From positions 124,001 through 188,000 of the forward strand of contig CM017451.1 in NCBI GenBank assembly GCA_007674295.1: a stretch of DNA of 64,000 nucleotides, in the 5' to 3' direction. The notes under the pieces are model-generated. The model made no database searches and was not told the DNA's origin. It saw only the letters and a list, made by a program, of their open reading frames with translations. This document shows, in pieces, positions 62,733-64,000 of this stretch (its first letter is position 1; each line of letters starts with the position of its first letter). The DNA is from Antonospora locustae. Lineage: Eukaryota > Microsporidia. The position numbers and the translations under genes are program-made.

Positions 62733-64000
62733 CTAGAGCGCCTCAAAATCAAACAGCACGTTTTCGTTTCTCTTTGCAGTTCTTCTTCTGCTTTTTATGT
62801 GTAGAATAGAGAGAATGACCAAGTTCGCAAAGAGAACAATAATGAGAGTGAACATCACATTGCGAATGTTTTGTGCAACAAACAAATTAAGGCGCAGCTT
62901 CATCTTGCCGCTGTGAGGCTGCAGAAGAACCTGTGAGTTTGGAATGATCTTCTGGCATATTGTGAAAATCTTTCCGCGCCCGCTGTAGAAGGGAAGCCCG
63001 ACGCCCTCAAGCTCAACTAGATATGGAGCAGATCCAAGGCCAAAAAAGGCAAACGGGTGCTGAAGATGCGGATATGAGGACTGTGCCAACTGAATTCCAA
63101 TGAATCTCTTGCTGTTTTCAATGTGCCTGTACCGATACGAGATTCCAGGAAGAGCACATCCGTAACTGTCACCAGACCTGTCGCCTTCGCACGTTATCGC
63201 CCGTATGTAGTACCCTCTTGTATCTGCAAGGGTGTTTTCGTAGAAGGACAGAAGGTAGTTTCCGTCCTCGTAGTAGTTCAGTAGAAGACCCTCTGCACCT
63301 GCGTTTTTGATGTCTGTGAAGCAAAACGACGCTATTTTTCTGCATGGAAGACCGGCAAACATCTCGGTGTCCGGCTCGAATACACCGTTCCCCATGTTTC
63401 TGACCAGAACGTGGCGTACTAGGTCTGAATTGCTATCCTTCATAGCAATTACAATCTGCGGCACAGAATTGCCAAAGATGTCTGCAACAAATATCCCCGC
63501 TGGCATTTCAGAGTCTTCTCTTGAGATAACTGCCCTGTATCCAGGGAGTATGTTGTCCAGTGCGATCTTCCTGGATGCGCCCTGAAAGCGCCTGCCCTCT
63601 GCACCGCTGTTGAATAGTATGTTCAGGTATTCTGTTTCGTTCTCCATCGAGACAAAGGACACATCGACAAGAGCAGATCCTGTGAAGTCTGCAAAACACA
63701 GAGGTCCGATGTTGTCGGGGAGCTGTAACTCCTCTGACTTTGAAAAACAGCCGTTCTTGTTCTCCAGGACTTCAAGGTACCTTCCATTCCTCCTCAGTGT
63801 TTCCAGCACAAGATCTGCCAAGAGGTTGCCGGTAACATCAACAAATGCACTTGTGTGGAGTGGGTGTATGTTTTCGGCATTTATATCCAGATACTTCTTC
63901 TCTGGGGTGCCGCTGCTCTTTGTAAACCTTAGAACATAACAACCTTCTTTTGCCTGCATCAGAAGAGCGGGTCTTGCATCCTTGTAGGAGATGAGAAGAG
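62733..64000 (-). CDS. ITFG1/TIP-like FG-GAP membrane protein, 5' end outside the window
   Basis: The frame is open through the right edge, so at least 421 C-terminal residues are seen and the N-terminus is missing. FG-GAP-like calcium repeats are visible: AFVDVTGNLLADLVLET, CFADFTGSALVDVSFV, IFVADIFGNSVPQIVI, CFTDIKNAGAEGLLL. They are followed by a membrane-proximal domain with HPFAFFGLGSAPYLVELEGVG (family YLxFGLGRTxNYVExL) and PNSQVLLQP, one membrane span (FTLIIVLFANLVILSIL) and a short basic tail. Type I surface proteins of the ITFG1 (T-cell immunomodulatory protein) family have this order. Confidence 0.85.
   Translation of the reverse strand, partial: LLISYKDARPALLMQAKEGCYVLRFTKSSGTPEKKYLDINAENIHPLHTSAFVDVTGNLLADLVLETLRRNGRYLEVLENKNGCFSKSEELQLPDNIGPLCFADFTGSALVDVSFVSMENETEYLNILFNSGAEGRRFQGASRKIALDNILPGYRAVISREDSEMPAGIFVADIFGNSVPQIVIAMKDSNSDLVRHVLVRNMGNGVFEPDTEMFAGLPCRKIASFCFTDIKNAGAEGLLLNYYEDGNYLLSFYENTLADTRGYYIRAITCEGDRSGDSYGCALPGISYRYRHIENSKRFIGIQLAQSSYPHLQHPFAFFGLGSAPYLVELEGVGLPFYSGRGKIFTICQKIIPNSQVLLQPHSGKMKLRLNLFVAQNIRNVMFTLIIVLFANLVILSILHIKSRRRTAKRNENVLFDFEAL

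Noticed and set aside
1..64000. tRNA, rRNA, CRISPR or transposon signatures
   Set aside because: Gaps were read for B-box-like GGTTCRANNCC, paired tRNA arms, direct-repeat spacers and transposase or reverse-transcriptase motifs. None was convincing. A covariance-model search would be needed to exclude small RNAs.

Overview
The window reads as nuclear DNA from a microsporidian. Every recognisable gene is eukaryotic (proteasome, RNA polymerase III, Elongator, Spt6, SNARE, V-ATPase, COP/Golgi-type lectins). Genes are packed at about one per 1.2 kb, on both strands, with intergenic gaps often of 20-300 bp. Several proteins are shortened relative to their animal or yeast relatives (eIF5, GID8-like, SF3B4). 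The only convincing spliceosomal intron is 23 nt long and follows the ATG of a ribosomal protein gene. Most start codons are preceded within about 3-20 nt by a CCC run, and ribosomal protein genes add an AAAATTTT block; both are reported microsporidian promoter signals. A bacterial-type thymidine kinase and several large secreted low-complexity proteins fit the same group. The species cannot be fixed from sequence alone. Starts were chosen at ATG codons, with weight on the CCC signal.

Layout: 1-8 kb holds a GSK3 kinase, GFA1 (hexosamine/chitin precursor), a Rad9/Hus1-like clamp subunit, AHA1, a short eIF5, an L-type lectin and a V-ATPase proteolipid. 8-14 kb is rich in housekeeping genes: degenerate ubiquitin-L40, APC11 and uL22 from a shared 24-bp divergent promoter, an ER Hsp70/Lhs1-like protein, PRE7, RPC11 and the intron-bearing RPL37. 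14-20 kb has a small secreted protein, TAF11, a TACC-like coiled coil, TGS1 and ELP2. 19.7-24.5 kb is an accessory block of two large secreted low-complexity proteins, the second with 39-bp and 51-bp tandem repeats. 24.7-39 kb is core again: RPS2, SPT6, RPT2, two unknowns, thymidine kinase, FRS2, POP4, DCP2, a frame-broken BOS1-like SNARE and DUS1. 39-44 kb has a second L-type lectin and a 1033-residue secreted Thr/Ser-rich protein. 44-50 kb has a homeodomain protein, RNR2 and the DNA polymerase delta catalytic subunit. 50-64 kb has a GID8-like protein, a third low-complexity secreted protein, an ARID/chromo-barrel protein, a VPS9 Rab GEF, SF3B4, a Med15-like protein, a MADS-box factor, RPS17, a Skn7-type HSF/receiver protein, an SLC35B-type nucleotide-sugar transporter and an ITFG1-like FG-GAP membrane protein cut by the right edge.

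Several genes work together. TGS1, SF3B4 and the RPL37 intron show a working spliceosome. TAF11, Spt6, the MADS, homeodomain, ARID and HSF/receiver proteins and the Med15-like protein are transcription machinery. Thymidine kinase, RNR2 and Pol delta form a DNA-precursor and replication set. The most novel material is the set of secreted proteins. Two of them, 28 kb apart, share an apparently undescribed domain of about 90 residues with a GKLTxxGFYQ core. Other notable points are the degenerate ubiquitin on L40, the receiver domain without its phospho-acceptor, the Hsp70-like protein with eroded nucleotide motifs, and the two lectin paralogues without the usual calcium loop. No tRNA, rRNA, CRISPR array or transposon was recognised.
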